Source of the DNA: Phocaeicola_A sp963652075
Lineage (GTDB): Bacteria > Bacteroidota > Bacteroidia > Bacteroidales > Bacteroidaceae
Direction: 5' to 3'
Assembly: GCA_963652075.1 (NCBI GenBank)
Contig: CAVJRQ010000075.1
Location: forward strand, 1-22,361
DNA: 22,361 nt
Numbering within the stretch: position 1 is the stretch's first letter; each line of letters begins with the position of its first letter. The translations under genes and the position numbers were made by a program. The notes beneath the pieces are model-generated. The model was not told where the DNA came from. It worked only from the letters and a program-made list of their open reading frames with translations, and made no database searches. Shown one piece after another: positions 7,830-15,831 of the stretch.

Positions 7830-8829
7830 GTATCTCGCCCGCGGTGGGCAGGGGTTTCCATCCGTCGCCAAAGGTGTCGTAGGCATCCGTCACCACCACG
7901 AAGGCGTTGGGATCCACCTCCCGAATCTTCAGCTTCACGCCGGGCACCTCCTTGTGGCTGATTACCAGGAAGAGCATCTCCTTCTCCGCTCCCGTGTAGA
8001 GGCCGGAGCTCTTGATGCAGGTGGCCGTGCGGTCCAGGTCGTTCAGGATGAAGCTGCGCAGTTCCTCCATCTTCTTGTCGCTGATGACGAACAGCAGCTT
8101 GTCGTCCTTGTTGCCGTTGATGACGAAGGCGATGACGCGCGAAATGACGAAGATGGAGATAAGCGAGTAGAACGACAGGAGCCACGACTTGTTCTCCACA
8201 TCGCCCTGGCTGCCCACGCCGAAGCCGATGACCACTAGTCCGAAGCAGACCACCGTGGCGTCGACCAGCAGGATGGCGTTGGAGAACTTGATGTGACAAT
8301 ACTTCTGGAGCATCATGCCAATCACGTCGCTGCCGCCGGAGGTGGCCTGGTTGCAGACCACGATGCCGCTGCCGATGCCTATGAGGGTGGCACCGATGAT
8401 GCAGGTCAGCATCAGGTGGTCGCTCATGTCCATGCAGCCGCCCAGCAGCTGGGACGGGTCGAGCCGCTCCAGTGCCTCCTGCGTGGGGTAGACCAGCTTG
8501 GACATGACGTTCATTATCAACGGGGTAATCAGTGAGACCGCAATGGTGCGCACGCCCAGCTTGGCTCCCAGCAGCACCATGGAAAGAATCAGCAGCGGAA
8601 CGTCGAACATGTAGCCGAACGTACCCACCTGGATGGATGGGAAGAGGTTGTGGAGCACGATGCTGGCTCCGTACACGCCGCCTGGTACGATGTTGTAGGG
8701 GTTGATGAAAAAGACGAACCCGGCAGCCAGGACGGTGCTGCCCAGAAGAAGGGAGACCCACGAGAGCCACCACGAGAGTTTCCGTGCTGACTGATAGCCT
8801 CTTGGCGTTGATTTAACTTGAGATTCCAT
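7819..8829 (-). CDS. YitT family membrane protein with C-terminal DUF2179 domain
   Basis: Predicted inner-membrane protein of 336 residues. Hydrophobic segments lie near 22-43, 55-63, 72-90, 95-111, 139-160, 184-205 and 217-237. A soluble C-terminal domain of about 95 residues follows (LLFVISDKKMEEL through VVVTDAYDTFGDGW), the DUF2179 domain. Two glycine-rich membrane motifs typical of the family are visible: NPYNIVPGGVYGASIVLH at 43-60 and NQATSGGSDVIGMML at 160-174. They look like related halves of an internal repeat. The biochemical role of YitT proteins is not established, and transport has only been suggested. The gene stands alone, with its own promoter and a hairpin at its stop codon. 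Family assignment is firm, function is not. Confidence 0.88.
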   Translation of the reverse strand: MESQVKSTPRGYQSARKLSWWLSWVSLLLGSTVLAAGFVFFINPYNIVPGGVYGASIVLHNLFPSIQVGTFGYMFDVPLLILSMVLLGAKLGVRTIAVSLITPLIMNVMSKLVYPTQEALERLDPSQLLGGCMDMSDHLMLTCIIGATLIGIGSGIVVCNQATSGGSDVIGMMLQKYCHIKFSNAILLVDATVVCFGLVVIGFGVGSQGDVENKSWLLSFYSLISIFVISRVIAFVINGNKDDKLLFVISDKKMEELRSFILNDLDRTATCIKSSGLYTGAEKEMLFLVISHKEVPGVKLKIREVDPNAFVVVTDAYDTFGDGWKPLPTAGEIQPE

Positions 8830-8852
8830 AGAAAGTTTAGATATTTATGCGG

Positions 8853-8883
8853 CAAATATACAGATGTTCCTATTGAATACAAG
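8853..8883 (-). promoter_or_regulatory. Promoter of the YitT-family gene
   Basis: On the minus strand CTTG (8883-8880) and TATATTTG (8860-8853) are separated by 19 bp. This matches the Bacteroides TTTG/TAnnTTTG pattern with one mismatch in the -33 element. It predicts a leader of only about 17 nt before the ATG at 8829. Confidence 0.6.
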
Positions 8884-8979
8884 CGGTATTTCAGGAAAAA
8901 TTTTACGGCAAGCCGTGCGGGACGGAGCTTCGTGCCTCGTGCGGAGGGTGGAGGGGCTGTCCGCGCCGCCTGCCCCGGC

Positions 8980-9015
8980 AAAAACAAAAGAGGGCGCGCC
9001 TTTCGGCACACCCTC
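8980..9015 (-). terminator. Intrinsic terminator of rpsP
   Basis: On the minus strand GAGGGTGTGCC, the tetraloop GAAA, then GGCGCGCCCTC form an 11-bp stem (two G-U pairs in RNA), followed at once by TTTTGTTTTT. It lies about 37 nt after the rpsP stop. This is a textbook Rho-independent terminator. Confidence 0.88.
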
Positions 9016-9051
9016 CCCGCAGGTATTTCTTCCTCGTAAAGAAACTGAAAC

Positions 9052-9648
9052 TTAGGCTTCAGCCGGAGCAGCCTCCTCTGTAGCGGGGGCAGCCTCTTCA
9101 GCAGCCGGAGCTGCTTCTTCCGCAGCTGCCGCAGCGGCTTCAGCCTCTGCTTTGGCGGCTGCCTCAGCCTCTGCCTTGGCGGCGGCTTCAGCGGCTTTCT
9201 TCTCAGCTACTTTCTTGGCGATTTCTTCGTTTACTTTCTTCTCGGCTTCCAGGCGAGCTTTCTCGTCGGCTCTCTTCTTCTCTTCGTTCTTAGCCTTCAA
9301 AGCCGCCAAGCCGTTCTGCTTGTCCGCTTTCCATGCGTCGAACTTGGCCTTTGCCTGGTCCTCGTTGAACGCGCCTTTGGCTACGCCGCCCAACAGGTGC
9401 TTCATCATGTAGACACCTTCTCTCGAGAGGATGCCGCGAACCGTGTCAGAGGGCTGTGCGCCGCACTTTACCCAATACAACGCGCGGTCGAAATTCAAAT
9501 CTACTGTGGCAGGGTCGGTATTAGGGTTATAAGTACCGATTTTCTCAGTAAATTTACCATCACGTGGTGCTCTTACGTCTGCAATAACGATTGAATAGAA
9601 GGCGTAACCTTTGCGTCCGTGTCTTTGCAATCTGATTCTTGTTGCCAT
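9052..9648 (-). CDS. rpsP: 30S ribosomal protein S16 with long C-terminal extension
   Basis: Component of the small ribosomal subunit needed for 30S assembly. Residues 1 to about 90 are the S16 core: MATRIRLQRHGRKGYAFY, VADVR-like IVIADVRAPRDG, IGTYNPNT and GILSREGVYMMKHL. The other 108 residues are an extension. Residues 95-150 are a charged, probably helical Lys/Glu stretch. Residues 152-198 are nearly all Ala, Glu, Lys and Pro, with short repeats (KAEAEAA, EEAAPA). Typical S16 has 80-90 residues, so this is more than double. Tails of this kind occur in Bacteroidetes S16, so it is a lineage trait rather than an error. The gene is a single transcription unit with a strong promoter, a leader hairpin and a strong terminator. 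Confidence 0.97.
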   Translation of the reverse strand: MATRIRLQRHGRKGYAFYSIVIADVRAPRDGKFTEKIGTYNPNTDPATVDLNFDRALYWVKCGAQPSDTVRGILSREGVYMMKHLLGGVAKGAFNEDQAKAKFDAWKADKQNGLAALKAKNEEKKRADEKARLEAEKKVNEEIAKKVAEKKAAEAAAKAEAEAAAKAEAEAAAAAAEEAAPAAEEAAPATEEAAPAEA

Positions 9649-9687
9649 TTTTTTGACTGTTTTTTATTGGTTTATGATTTGAATAAT

Positions 9688-9706
9688 GCTAATAACCCGT
9701 ATTAGC
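9688..9706 (-). promoter_or_regulatory. Hairpin at the start of the rpsP leader
   Basis: GCTAATA (9688-9694) and TATTAGC (9700-9706) form a perfect 7-bp stem with a 5-nt loop. Counting about 7 nt from the -7 box puts the transcription start near 9705, so the hairpin would sit at the very 5' end of the rpsP mRNA. Its role is unknown. It might stabilise the message or bind a regulator. Confidence 0.45.
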
Positions 9707-9711
9707 GGCCG

Positions 9712-9743
9712 CAAAGGTAGACCTTTTCGTTCAGTAAACCAAA
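9712..9743 (-). promoter_or_regulatory. Strong Bacteroides-type promoter of rpsP
   Basis: On the minus strand TTTG (9743-9740) and TACCTTTG (9719-9712) are separated by exactly 20 bp. This is a perfect match to the TTTG/TAnnTTTG vegetative promoter of Bacteroidetes and the best promoter in the window, as expected for a ribosomal protein gene. The leader would be about 57 nt. Confidence 0.82.
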
Positions 9744-9764
9744 TGTTCGCGTCTGTTTTTGCCA

Positions 9765-12335
9765 TTATTTCCGTTCGTCGTGCGCCCATTGCAGCGGAAA
9801 AGCCTCCTGCAGCACCTTGTTCTTCAGCAGTGCGGGGAACTTCGGATGTTCCGCGAGGAACTTCTCCAGCTCGCCGTAAGCCTCTTCGCCGGAGTGTCCG
9901 CCCAGCAAGGCGTAGGCCCAGTTGGAGGGGAAGAAGATGTCGCCCGTGCGTTGCACTTCGGGCAGCAGCTCCAGTCCGGCACGGATGTACTTGGCGGTGT
10001 AGCGGTCGCGCAAGGGGTGGTTCAGATAGTAGAGCAGGCTCTGCGCATAGGGCTCCACGCGTCGGTTCTCCACCTGCTTCAGGCTCTCGAAGAGGGAGTC
10101 GAGCCGCAGGGTGTCCGCCGTGCAGGCGCGGCTGATGAAGTCGAACTGTTTCAGCCGGTCGGGGTTCCGGATGCGGCCTCGTTGCGTGGCGAGAATCTCC
10201 TTTTCCCTGTCCGGCATGCGGATGGCCAGCTCGTAGGCGGCGCTGGTGTAGTCGTTCTCGCCCCAATAGGCATTGTCGCCCTTTCGCCAGGTGCGGTAGT
10301 AGGCTTCGACGATGGCGGGGACGGTCATGACGGCACGGAGCCGGCGTTGTGCCTGCAGACGCGCGGAGAGGTCGGGCAAGGTCTGCGACAAGCGGTAGAG
10401 CTCGTTCTCCAGCGTTTTGCGGTAGGGGGCTGCGGCGTTGGCGCAGATGCCGCCCAAGTAGCTTATCAGCGACGAGACGATTTGCGGGTTTCGCTCCACG
10501 GCAACGCCCCGCAGGAAGGAGTCCGCCAGTGGCTTCGTGTCAGTGAAGCGGTGGTGGAGGTAGCCCTCGTAGAGCGTCATGATGACGGACTGGCGGGTGA
10601 TGTCCTCGTCCAACCGGTGCCAGTGCCCGAGCAGGTAGGAGAGGCTCTCCTCGTCGGGCACGAAGTACCCATAGCCCTTGCCGTCCGTGTTGGGTATAAC
10701 CGCGTCGGGTCTGTAGGGCAGGGTGTAGCTTTGCTCTTTCCGCGACAGGTTCACCTTCACGGTGTCGCTCCGTTGTCCGTGAAGGGCGATGACCGCGAAC
10801 TCCTGCGGCCAGACGAGCCCCCGGCCATACGGGTCTTCCTGCTTCACGGTGAAGCCGCTCTCCGTGGGCGTGAAGCTGACGGTGGGCATCCCCTTTTCCT
10901 TCACCCAGACTTGGCTGAAGGCTTTCAGGTCGAAATCGGTCTGACTGTCGAGAATCTCCACCAGGTCGTCCCACGTGGCGTTGTTGTAGGCGAACTTCTG
11001 CAGGTAGAGGCGGATGCCCGTGCGGAAGGATTCAGAGCCCAGTATGTCCGCCATCTTGAGCATCACCACGGGGGCTTTGTTGTAGATAATCTGTCCGTAG
11101 ACGAGCCCCGCGTCCTTCAGGTTGTCCAACGGCTGTTGGATGGAGGTGGATCCTTGCGTGCGGTCTTCGCTGAGGGAGGCGTTGTAGAAGGTGCGCAGGT
11201 TGTTGAGCCGGTGGTTCACCGCGGGGAACATCGGTTCGGTGATGAGGGCGGCGAAGTAGTTGGCGAACACCTCCTTGGTCCACACGTCGTCGAACCAGTC
11301 CATCGTCACCAAGTCGCCAAACCACATGTGGGCCGTTTCGTGGGCGATGAGGCTTGCCCGTCCCAGCTCTTCGTCGGGCGTGGCGTGCTCGTTGAGGAAC
11401 ATCCGGCGGTCGTTGTAGAGCGTGGCTCCCGTATGTTCCATGCCGCCAAACTGGAAGCCGGGCAGGATGATGAAGTCGTACTTGGCGAACGGGTAGGGGA
11501 TGTCGGTGTACGCTTCGAGCCACCGCAGCGAGGCGAACACCTGGTTGAAGATGGTGTCCAGCTGCTTCAGCTTCACGGGGTCCGTCTCCCGGTGATAGGC
11601 CGAGACGGTGCGGTCGTCCCGCGTGCGCGTCTCTTGCCGGAACTTGCCCGCGACAAACGAGAAGAGGTAGGTGCTCAGCGGTTCCGTAGGCATAAACACG
11701 ACCTCCCTGCGTCCCTCTTTCGGGTCGGACTGACTGTGGACAGGCGTGTTGGAGACGGCCACCCACCCGTCCGGGATGTCCAGTTGCAGCGTGTATTCCG
11801 CTTTCAGATTGGGCTGGTCGAAACAGGGGAACAGGGTGCGTGCACGGTCGGGCACGAGCAGCGTGTAGAGGTAGTCGCCGTTGCGGTTGAGCGACTGGTC
11901 TCCGGCGATGAAGCCGACGGTCACTTCGTTGGCTCCCTCTTTCGTGTAGCTCTCCGGGATGAAGAGGTGCTCGTTCCTGTAGTCAATGTCATCCTCCTTG
12001 AGGGTGACTCCGTTCACGCGGAGCGAAAAGAGTTGCTCGCGCGTCCCTTTGAAGTCTACCACGATGGGCTGTCTTTCCTTCTGTGTCGCTTCGATGGTGA
12101 CACTCCCCGTGACCACTTCGTTAGGGCTCTCGGGGATGTGGAAACGGAGGCGGTAGTGCAAATCGGTCAGGTTCGCCTTGCGCCAGTCCGCCAGGCTCTT
12201 CTCCACACCCTCGTTGAGGGCGTTCTCTGGCAGGGCCGCGCCCCGGTTGCAGGCGGAGAGGCAGAGCAGACAAGCCGCGCACCAGAGCGCGCGGCTTGCG
12301 AAGCGGGTTACTGTCTGTAGAGTTCTCTTAGCCAT
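9765..12335 (-). CDS. M1 family aminopeptidase, predicted lipoprotein
   Basis: Zinc metallopeptidase of 856 residues that should remove N-terminal residues from peptides. The zinc site is complete: HETAH at 332-336 and the third ligand E355 exactly 18 residues later (in KEVFANY). The exopeptidase motif normally GxMEN reads GGMEH at 297-301, so the last residue differs from the common Asn. A signal peptide ends in a lipobox LSAC, with C29 as the lipidated cysteine. The residues after it (NRGAA) lack the acidic surface-export signal, so a periplasm-facing anchor is more likely than the cell surface. The start at 12335 overlaps the upstream hydrolase gene by 28 nt, indicating one transcript. The long C-terminal region (about 560-856) looks like the helical domain seen in PepN-type enzymes. 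Confidence 0.92.
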   Translation of the reverse strand: MAKRTLQTVTRFASRALWCAACLLCLSACNRGAALPENALNEGVEKSLADWRKANLTDLHYRLRFHIPESPNEVVTGSVTIEATQKERQPIVVDFKGTREQLFSLRVNGVTLKEDDIDYRNEHLFIPESYTKEGANEVTVGFIAGDQSLNRNGDYLYTLLVPDRARTLFPCFDQPNLKAEYTLQLDIPDGWVAVSNTPVHSQSDPKEGRREVVFMPTEPLSTYLFSFVAGKFRQETRTRDDRTVSAYHRETDPVKLKQLDTIFNQVFASLRWLEAYTDIPYPFAKYDFIILPGFQFGGMEHTGATLYNDRRMFLNEHATPDEELGRASLIAHETAHMWFGDLVTMDWFDDVWTKEVFANYFAALITEPMFPAVNHRLNNLRTFYNASLSEDRTQGSTSIQQPLDNLKDAGLVYGQIIYNKAPVVMLKMADILGSESFRTGIRLYLQKFAYNNATWDDLVEILDSQTDFDLKAFSQVWVKEKGMPTVSFTPTESGFTVKQEDPYGRGLVWPQEFAVIALHGQRSDTVKVNLSRKEQSYTLPYRPDAVIPNTDGKGYGYFVPDEESLSYLLGHWHRLDEDITRQSVIMTLYEGYLHHRFTDTKPLADSFLRGVAVERNPQIVSSLISYLGGICANAAAPYRKTLENELYRLSQTLPDLSARLQAQRRLRAVMTVPAIVEAYYRTWRKGDNAYWGENDYTSAAYELAIRMPDREKEILATQRGRIRNPDRLKQFDFISRACTADTLRLDSLFESLKQVENRRVEPYAQSLLYYLNHPLRDRYTAKYIRAGLELLPEVQRTGDIFFPSNWAYALLGGHSGEEAYGELEKFLAEHPKFPALLKNKVLQEAFPLQWAHDERK

Positions 12336-13171
12336 TTTTCCAGTTCTTCAGTCCATTGACGTTTATAGGGGAAACTGTCCTTGAAGCCAAAGCCGTGCTT
12401 GCCGGTCGGGTAGATGTGCATCGTCGCCTGGACGTTGTTCTTTATCAACGCCTCGTAGTAGCGCAGGCTGTTGGCGGGCGGCACGGAGGTGTCGTCACTT
12501 GCCAGCACGATGAAGGCGGGCGGCGTCTCCGTCGTCACCTGCCGGTCGTTGGAGTAGAGCTGGATGTCCTCTTGGGAAGGGTTCTTTCCCAACAGGTTGA
12601 GGAACGACCCTTTGTGGCTGACCGCAGGGTCGTAGCAGATGACCGGATAGAGCAGAATCTGGAAGGCAGGCCGTGTCTCTGCGGTGAAATGGGTGGCTGC
12701 CGTCGAGGCCAGATGACCTCCTGCCGACGCTCCCATGATGCCTATCCTGTTCACGTCCACGTTCCACTCCGGGGCATGGGCCTTCACGATGCGGATGGCC
12801 TCCTGCGCGTCGCTCAGGGGCACTTCCTTGTGCCCGTTGGGCATGCGGTATTTCAGCACGGCGTAGGTGATGCCCTGCGCATTGAACCAGTCCGCCATGT
12901 TGAACCCTTCGTTTTGCATGGACAAGTGCACGTAGCCGCCGCCCGGGCAGGCTATTACCGCCATGCCGTTGGGCTTGGCCGCAGGGAAGACGTAGAGCAC
13001 CGGTTCCTTCACGTTGGTCGGCCGTCCCGGGCCTTTCAGGCTCTCGTCCTCCGTGATGCCGTTGCTGTTGGGTGCTCCGTCGGGCCACACCTTTATCTCA
13101 ATAGGGTTCTGTGCCTGCAGCGAGAGACCCGCCAGCATCAGCACACTCAAAAGTAAATTCCTTGTTTTCAT
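12308..13171 (-). CDS. Secreted alpha/beta hydrolase (esterase-like)
   Basis: Predicted exported hydrolase of 287 residues. A signal peptide (MKTRNLLLSVLMLAGLSLQA) is probably cut after residue 20. The catalytic triad can be placed: nucleophile S149 in GASAGG, acid D226 or D227 in LASDDTSVPP, and H259 in GKHGFGF. The oxyanion-hole loop is CPGGGYVHLS near 75-84. This pattern is the BD-FAE/esterase-lipase type, often labelled xylan or feruloyl esterase in Bacteroidetes. The substrate cannot be told here. It lies 24 nt after the OPT transporter gene and overlaps the aminopeptidase gene by 28 nt, so action on a peptide-derived or acylated substrate is possible but unproven. Confidence 0.88.
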   Translation of the reverse strand: MKTRNLLLSVLMLAGLSLQAQNPIEIKVWPDGAPNSNGITEDESLKGPGRPTNVKEPVLYVFPAAKPNGMAVIACPGGGYVHLSMQNEGFNMADWFNAQGITYAVLKYRMPNGHKEVPLSDAQEAIRIVKAHAPEWNVDVNRIGIMGASAGGHLASTAATHFTAETRPAFQILLYPVICYDPAVSHKGSFLNLLGKNPSQEDIQLYSNDRQVTTETPPAFIVLASDDTSVPPANSLRYYEALIKNNVQATMHIYPTGKHGFGFKDSFPYKRQWTEELEKWLRELYRQ

Positions 13172-13195
13172 AATATCTTAATTTATTAGTCCGTG

Positions 13196-15184
13196 TCATT
13201 TGTTCAACTTCATGCTCGCCTTAATCATGTAGGCAATCAGAACGGCGTACATTACCAAGGAGAGAACCTCGCTCCACGGGTTGTTCAGCCAATCCTCGTT
13301 GACGAGGTTGATGCCGCCGAAACGCATGGCCGCGCTGACCACTCCCATCAGGGCACCGCCGGCAATGAAGCCCGAAGCGAGGAGCGTACCCTTCTCGCCC
13401 CGTTCCTTGTTCACTTGCTCGTCCTTGCTGCGTGTGGTCACGTACCAGTTGATGGCTCCGCCCACCACCAAGGGGATGTTGAGCTCCAAGGGGATGAACA
13501 TGCCCAACGCGAACGCCAGGGCGGGAACCTTGAAGAGGGTGAGGACGATGGCCAACAGGGCACCGATGCCATAGAGCAGCCAGGGAGCGCCCACGCCGCT
13601 CATCAACGGTTCGATGACGGCGGCCATGGCGTTGGCCTGCGGCGCGGAGAGCTGTCCGCTCGTGAATCCGTAGGTCTGGTTCAGAATCATGATGACACCA
13701 CCCACCGTGGCGGCCGAAACCAGCGTGCCGAGGAACTTCCATCCCTCCTGCTTCTTTGGCGTGCTGCCCAGCCAATAGCCTACCTTCAGGTCAGTGATGA
13801 AGCCTCCCGCCATGGACAGGGCGGTGCAGACCACTCCACCCATGATGAGGGCGGCCACCATGCCGGCGGTGCCTGTCAGTCCCACGGCCATCATGATGAC
13901 GGAAGCCAGGATGAGGGTCATCAGCGTCATGCCCGAAACCGGGTTGCTGCCCACAATGGCGATGGCGTTGGCGGCTACCGTCGTGAAGAGGAAGGCGATG
14001 ACCGCCACCAGGACAATGGCCACCACGGTATGCAGGACGTTGCCTTGCATCACGCCGAAGTAGAAGAACAGGAGCACCAGCAACAGGGTGATGACGGAAC
14101 CGAAGACGATGATTTTCATCGGGAGGTCTTTCTGCGTGCGTTCCGTCACTTCACTGCTGGCACCCTTGCCGCGCATCTCCTTCGAGGCCAGTCCTACCGC
14201 ACCCTTGATGATTCCCCACGAACGGATGATGCCGATGACACCTGCCATGGCAATGCCTCCGATGCCGATGCTCTTGGCGTATTTGGTGAAAATCATTTCG
14301 GGCGACATCTCCGAAACGGTGCAGACGATGCTCGGGTCCCACATGTCGAGCCGGTCGTTACCCCAAATCAGGGAGATGCCGGGGATGATGACCCACCATA
14401 CGGCCACGGAACCCAGACAGATGATGGAGGCGTACTTCAGGCCGACGATGTAGCCAAGGCCCAGCACGGCGGCTCCCGTGTTCACCTTGAACACCAACTT
14501 CGCTTTCTCTGCCACCATCTCGCCCAGTCCGCACACGCGGGTGGTGAAGTTCTCGTTCCACCATCCGAAGGTGGCGACGATGAAGTCATAGAGACCTCCT
14601 ACCAAGCCGGCGAACAGCAACGGCTTGGCCTGGCTGCCTCCCTTTTCGCCCGAAACCAGCACCTGTGTGGTGGCGGTAGCCTCGGGGAAGGGGTACTCGC
14701 CGTGCTTGTCCTTCACGAAATATTTGCGGAAAGGAATCAGGAAGAGGATGCCCAGCACGCCTCCCAGCAGCGAACTGACGAACACCTGGAAGAAGTTGAC
14801 CGTCATCTCGGGATACTTGGCCTGCAGGATGTAGAGGGCGGGCAGGGTGAAGATGGCTCCCGCCACAATCACTCCGGAGCAGGCTCCTATGGATTGGATG
14901 ATGACATTCTCGCCCAGCGCGTTCTTGCGCTTGGTGGCTCCCGAAACGCCCACGGCAATGATGGCGATAGGTATGGCGGCCTCGAAAACCTGTCCCACCT
15001 TCAGTCCTAAATAGGCGGCTGCGGCAGAGAACAAGACGGCCATGCCGACACCCCAGAGTACGGACCACAGGGTCACTTCGGGGTAACTCTTCTTGGGCGA
15101 CATAATCGGTTCATAGGTTTCTCCCGGCTTCAAAGGACGAAAGGCGTTCTCCGGCAGTCCTGACTTTTCTTCTTCTTGTTTCAT
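13196..15184 (-). CDS. OPT family oligopeptide transporter
   Basis: Inner-membrane transporter of 662 residues with many hydrophobic segments, of the prokaryotic branch of the OPT family. After a polar N-terminus (about 37 residues, with PLKPGETYEPIM) comes the first membrane region, containing AAYLGLKVGQVFEAAIP, a conserved OPT segment. The family takes up small peptides or metal chelates, probably with protons. Being co-transcribed with an aminopeptidase lipoprotein supports peptide substrates here. It is the first gene of the unit, 24 nt before the hydrolase gene, with a leader of about 100 nt and a promoter divergent from the rnf operon. No break or frameshift is visible. Confidence 0.92.
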   Translation of the reverse strand: MKQEEEKSGLPENAFRPLKPGETYEPIMSPKKSYPEVTLWSVLWGVGMAVLFSAAAAYLGLKVGQVFEAAIPIAIIAVGVSGATKRKNALGENVIIQSIGACSGVIVAGAIFTLPALYILQAKYPEMTVNFFQVFVSSLLGGVLGILFLIPFRKYFVKDKHGEYPFPEATATTQVLVSGEKGGSQAKPLLFAGLVGGLYDFIVATFGWWNENFTTRVCGLGEMVAEKAKLVFKVNTGAAVLGLGYIVGLKYASIICLGSVAVWWVIIPGISLIWGNDRLDMWDPSIVCTVSEMSPEMIFTKYAKSIGIGGIAMAGVIGIIRSWGIIKGAVGLASKEMRGKGASSEVTERTQKDLPMKIIVFGSVITLLLVLLFFYFGVMQGNVLHTVVAIVLVAVIAFLFTTVAANAIAIVGSNPVSGMTLMTLILASVIMMAVGLTGTAGMVAALIMGGVVCTALSMAGGFITDLKVGYWLGSTPKKQEGWKFLGTLVSAATVGGVIMILNQTYGFTSGQLSAPQANAMAAVIEPLMSGVGAPWLLYGIGALLAIVLTLFKVPALAFALGMFIPLELNIPLVVGGAINWYVTTRSKDEQVNKERGEKGTLLASGFIAGGALMGVVSAAMRFGGINLVNEDWLNNPWSEVLSLVMYAVLIAYMIKASMKLNK

Positions 15185-15292
15185 AAATAAAGTAGTTTAT
15201 AGGTTTTTACGTGTTCATAATCAGGCGCAAGAAGACCGTTCCCTTTGCTGCCCGGCAGCCTGTCGCTCTCCCGCCCCCTCAGATAATTGAGC

Positions 15293-15325
15293 CAAAAGTA
15301 TGAAAAAAATGTTTCCGCCCACAAT
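15293..15325 (-). promoter_or_regulatory. Promoter of the OPT-hydrolase-aminopeptidase unit
   Basis: On the minus strand ATTG (15325-15322) and TACTTTTG (15300-15293) are 21 bp apart, matching TTTG/TAnnTTTG with one mismatch. It implies a leader of about 100 nt containing a short GC hairpin (GCTGC, CGG, GCAGC) and no recognised riboswitch. Confidence 0.6.
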
Positions 15326-15345
15326 GTTTTCTTCTAAAATTAGGT

Positions 15346-15375
15346 GTTGCGTATCGAATATTTATCGTACATTTG
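15346..15375 (+). promoter_or_regulatory. Promoter of the rnf operon
   Basis: GTTG (15346-15349) and TACATTTG (15368-15375) are 18 bp apart. The -7 box is a full match and the -33 element has one mismatch. Transcription would start near 15382, about 23 nt before the RseC-like gene. It is divergent from the OPT promoter, with the two -7 boxes about 70 bp apart. Confidence 0.62.
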
Positions 15376-15404
15376 CAGCGATATTGTAACCTCCAGTTTG
15401 CAAA

Positions 15405-15824
15405 ATGACCGATAATATAGAACATTCAGGTACTGTGGAACACATCAACGGGCGACATATCCAGGTGCGGATTGTGCAGAAATCCGCCTGTTCCGCGTGC
15501 GCTGCCAAGTCCTTATGCCACTCATCCGAAAGCAAGGAGAAAATCATTGATGTCTATGACTCCGATGCCGATGTCCGTGTCGGTGACGAAGTGACGGTCT
15601 ACGGCACCGTGTCCATGGGGTTGCAAGCGGTGGTGTTGGCGTTTGTCGTGCCTTTCGTCGTGCTCATTGTCGCCCTGTTCGTGGCCTACCTTGCCACGTC
15701 GGGCAACGAACTGCTGTCCGGCATCGTCGCCATGCTGACGGTTATACCTTATTATATAGTGCTCTATTTCATGCGGGGCAAACTAACGAGAAAATTTTCA
15801 TTTACAATAAAACCTAATAAATAA
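15405..15824 (+). CDS. rseC: RseC/MucC-like positive regulator, SoxR-reducing system protein
   Basis: Small membrane protein of 139 residues with the RseC/MucC layout. A soluble N-terminal part carries a cysteine cluster (C29, C32, C38 in SACSACAAKSLC), followed by a basic/acidic linker. Two membrane segments lie near 67-92 and 98-122, and the tail is positive. In proteobacteria RseC is linked to the Rsx (Rnf-like) complex that keeps SoxR reduced. Here it is 7 nt upstream of rnfB and first in the operon. That supports a role with the Rnf complex, perhaps in assembly or redox handling. SoxR-related function cannot be assumed in this lineage. Confidence 0.85.
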   Translation: MTDNIEHSGTVEHINGRHIQVRIVQKSACSACAAKSLCHSSESKEKIIDVYDSDADVRVGDEVTVYGTVSMGLQAVVLAFVVPFVVLIVALFVAYLATSGNELLSGIVAMLTVIPYYIVLYFMRGKLTRKFSFTIKPNK

Positions 15825-15831
15825 CTAACTT

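Noticed and set aside
9759..12320. Very long open frame (853 codons) on the plus strand opposite the aminopeptidase gene
   Set aside because: It mirrors the real gene, has no recognisable domain, and its His/Val/Gln/Gly/Arg-rich make-up is typical of an antisense frame in GC-rich DNA where TTA, CTA and TCA codons are rare.
13193..15010. Plus-strand open frame of 605 codons opposite the OPT transporter
   Set aside because: His/Asp/Gly-rich translation without domain or membrane pattern. The minus strand encodes an intact transporter.
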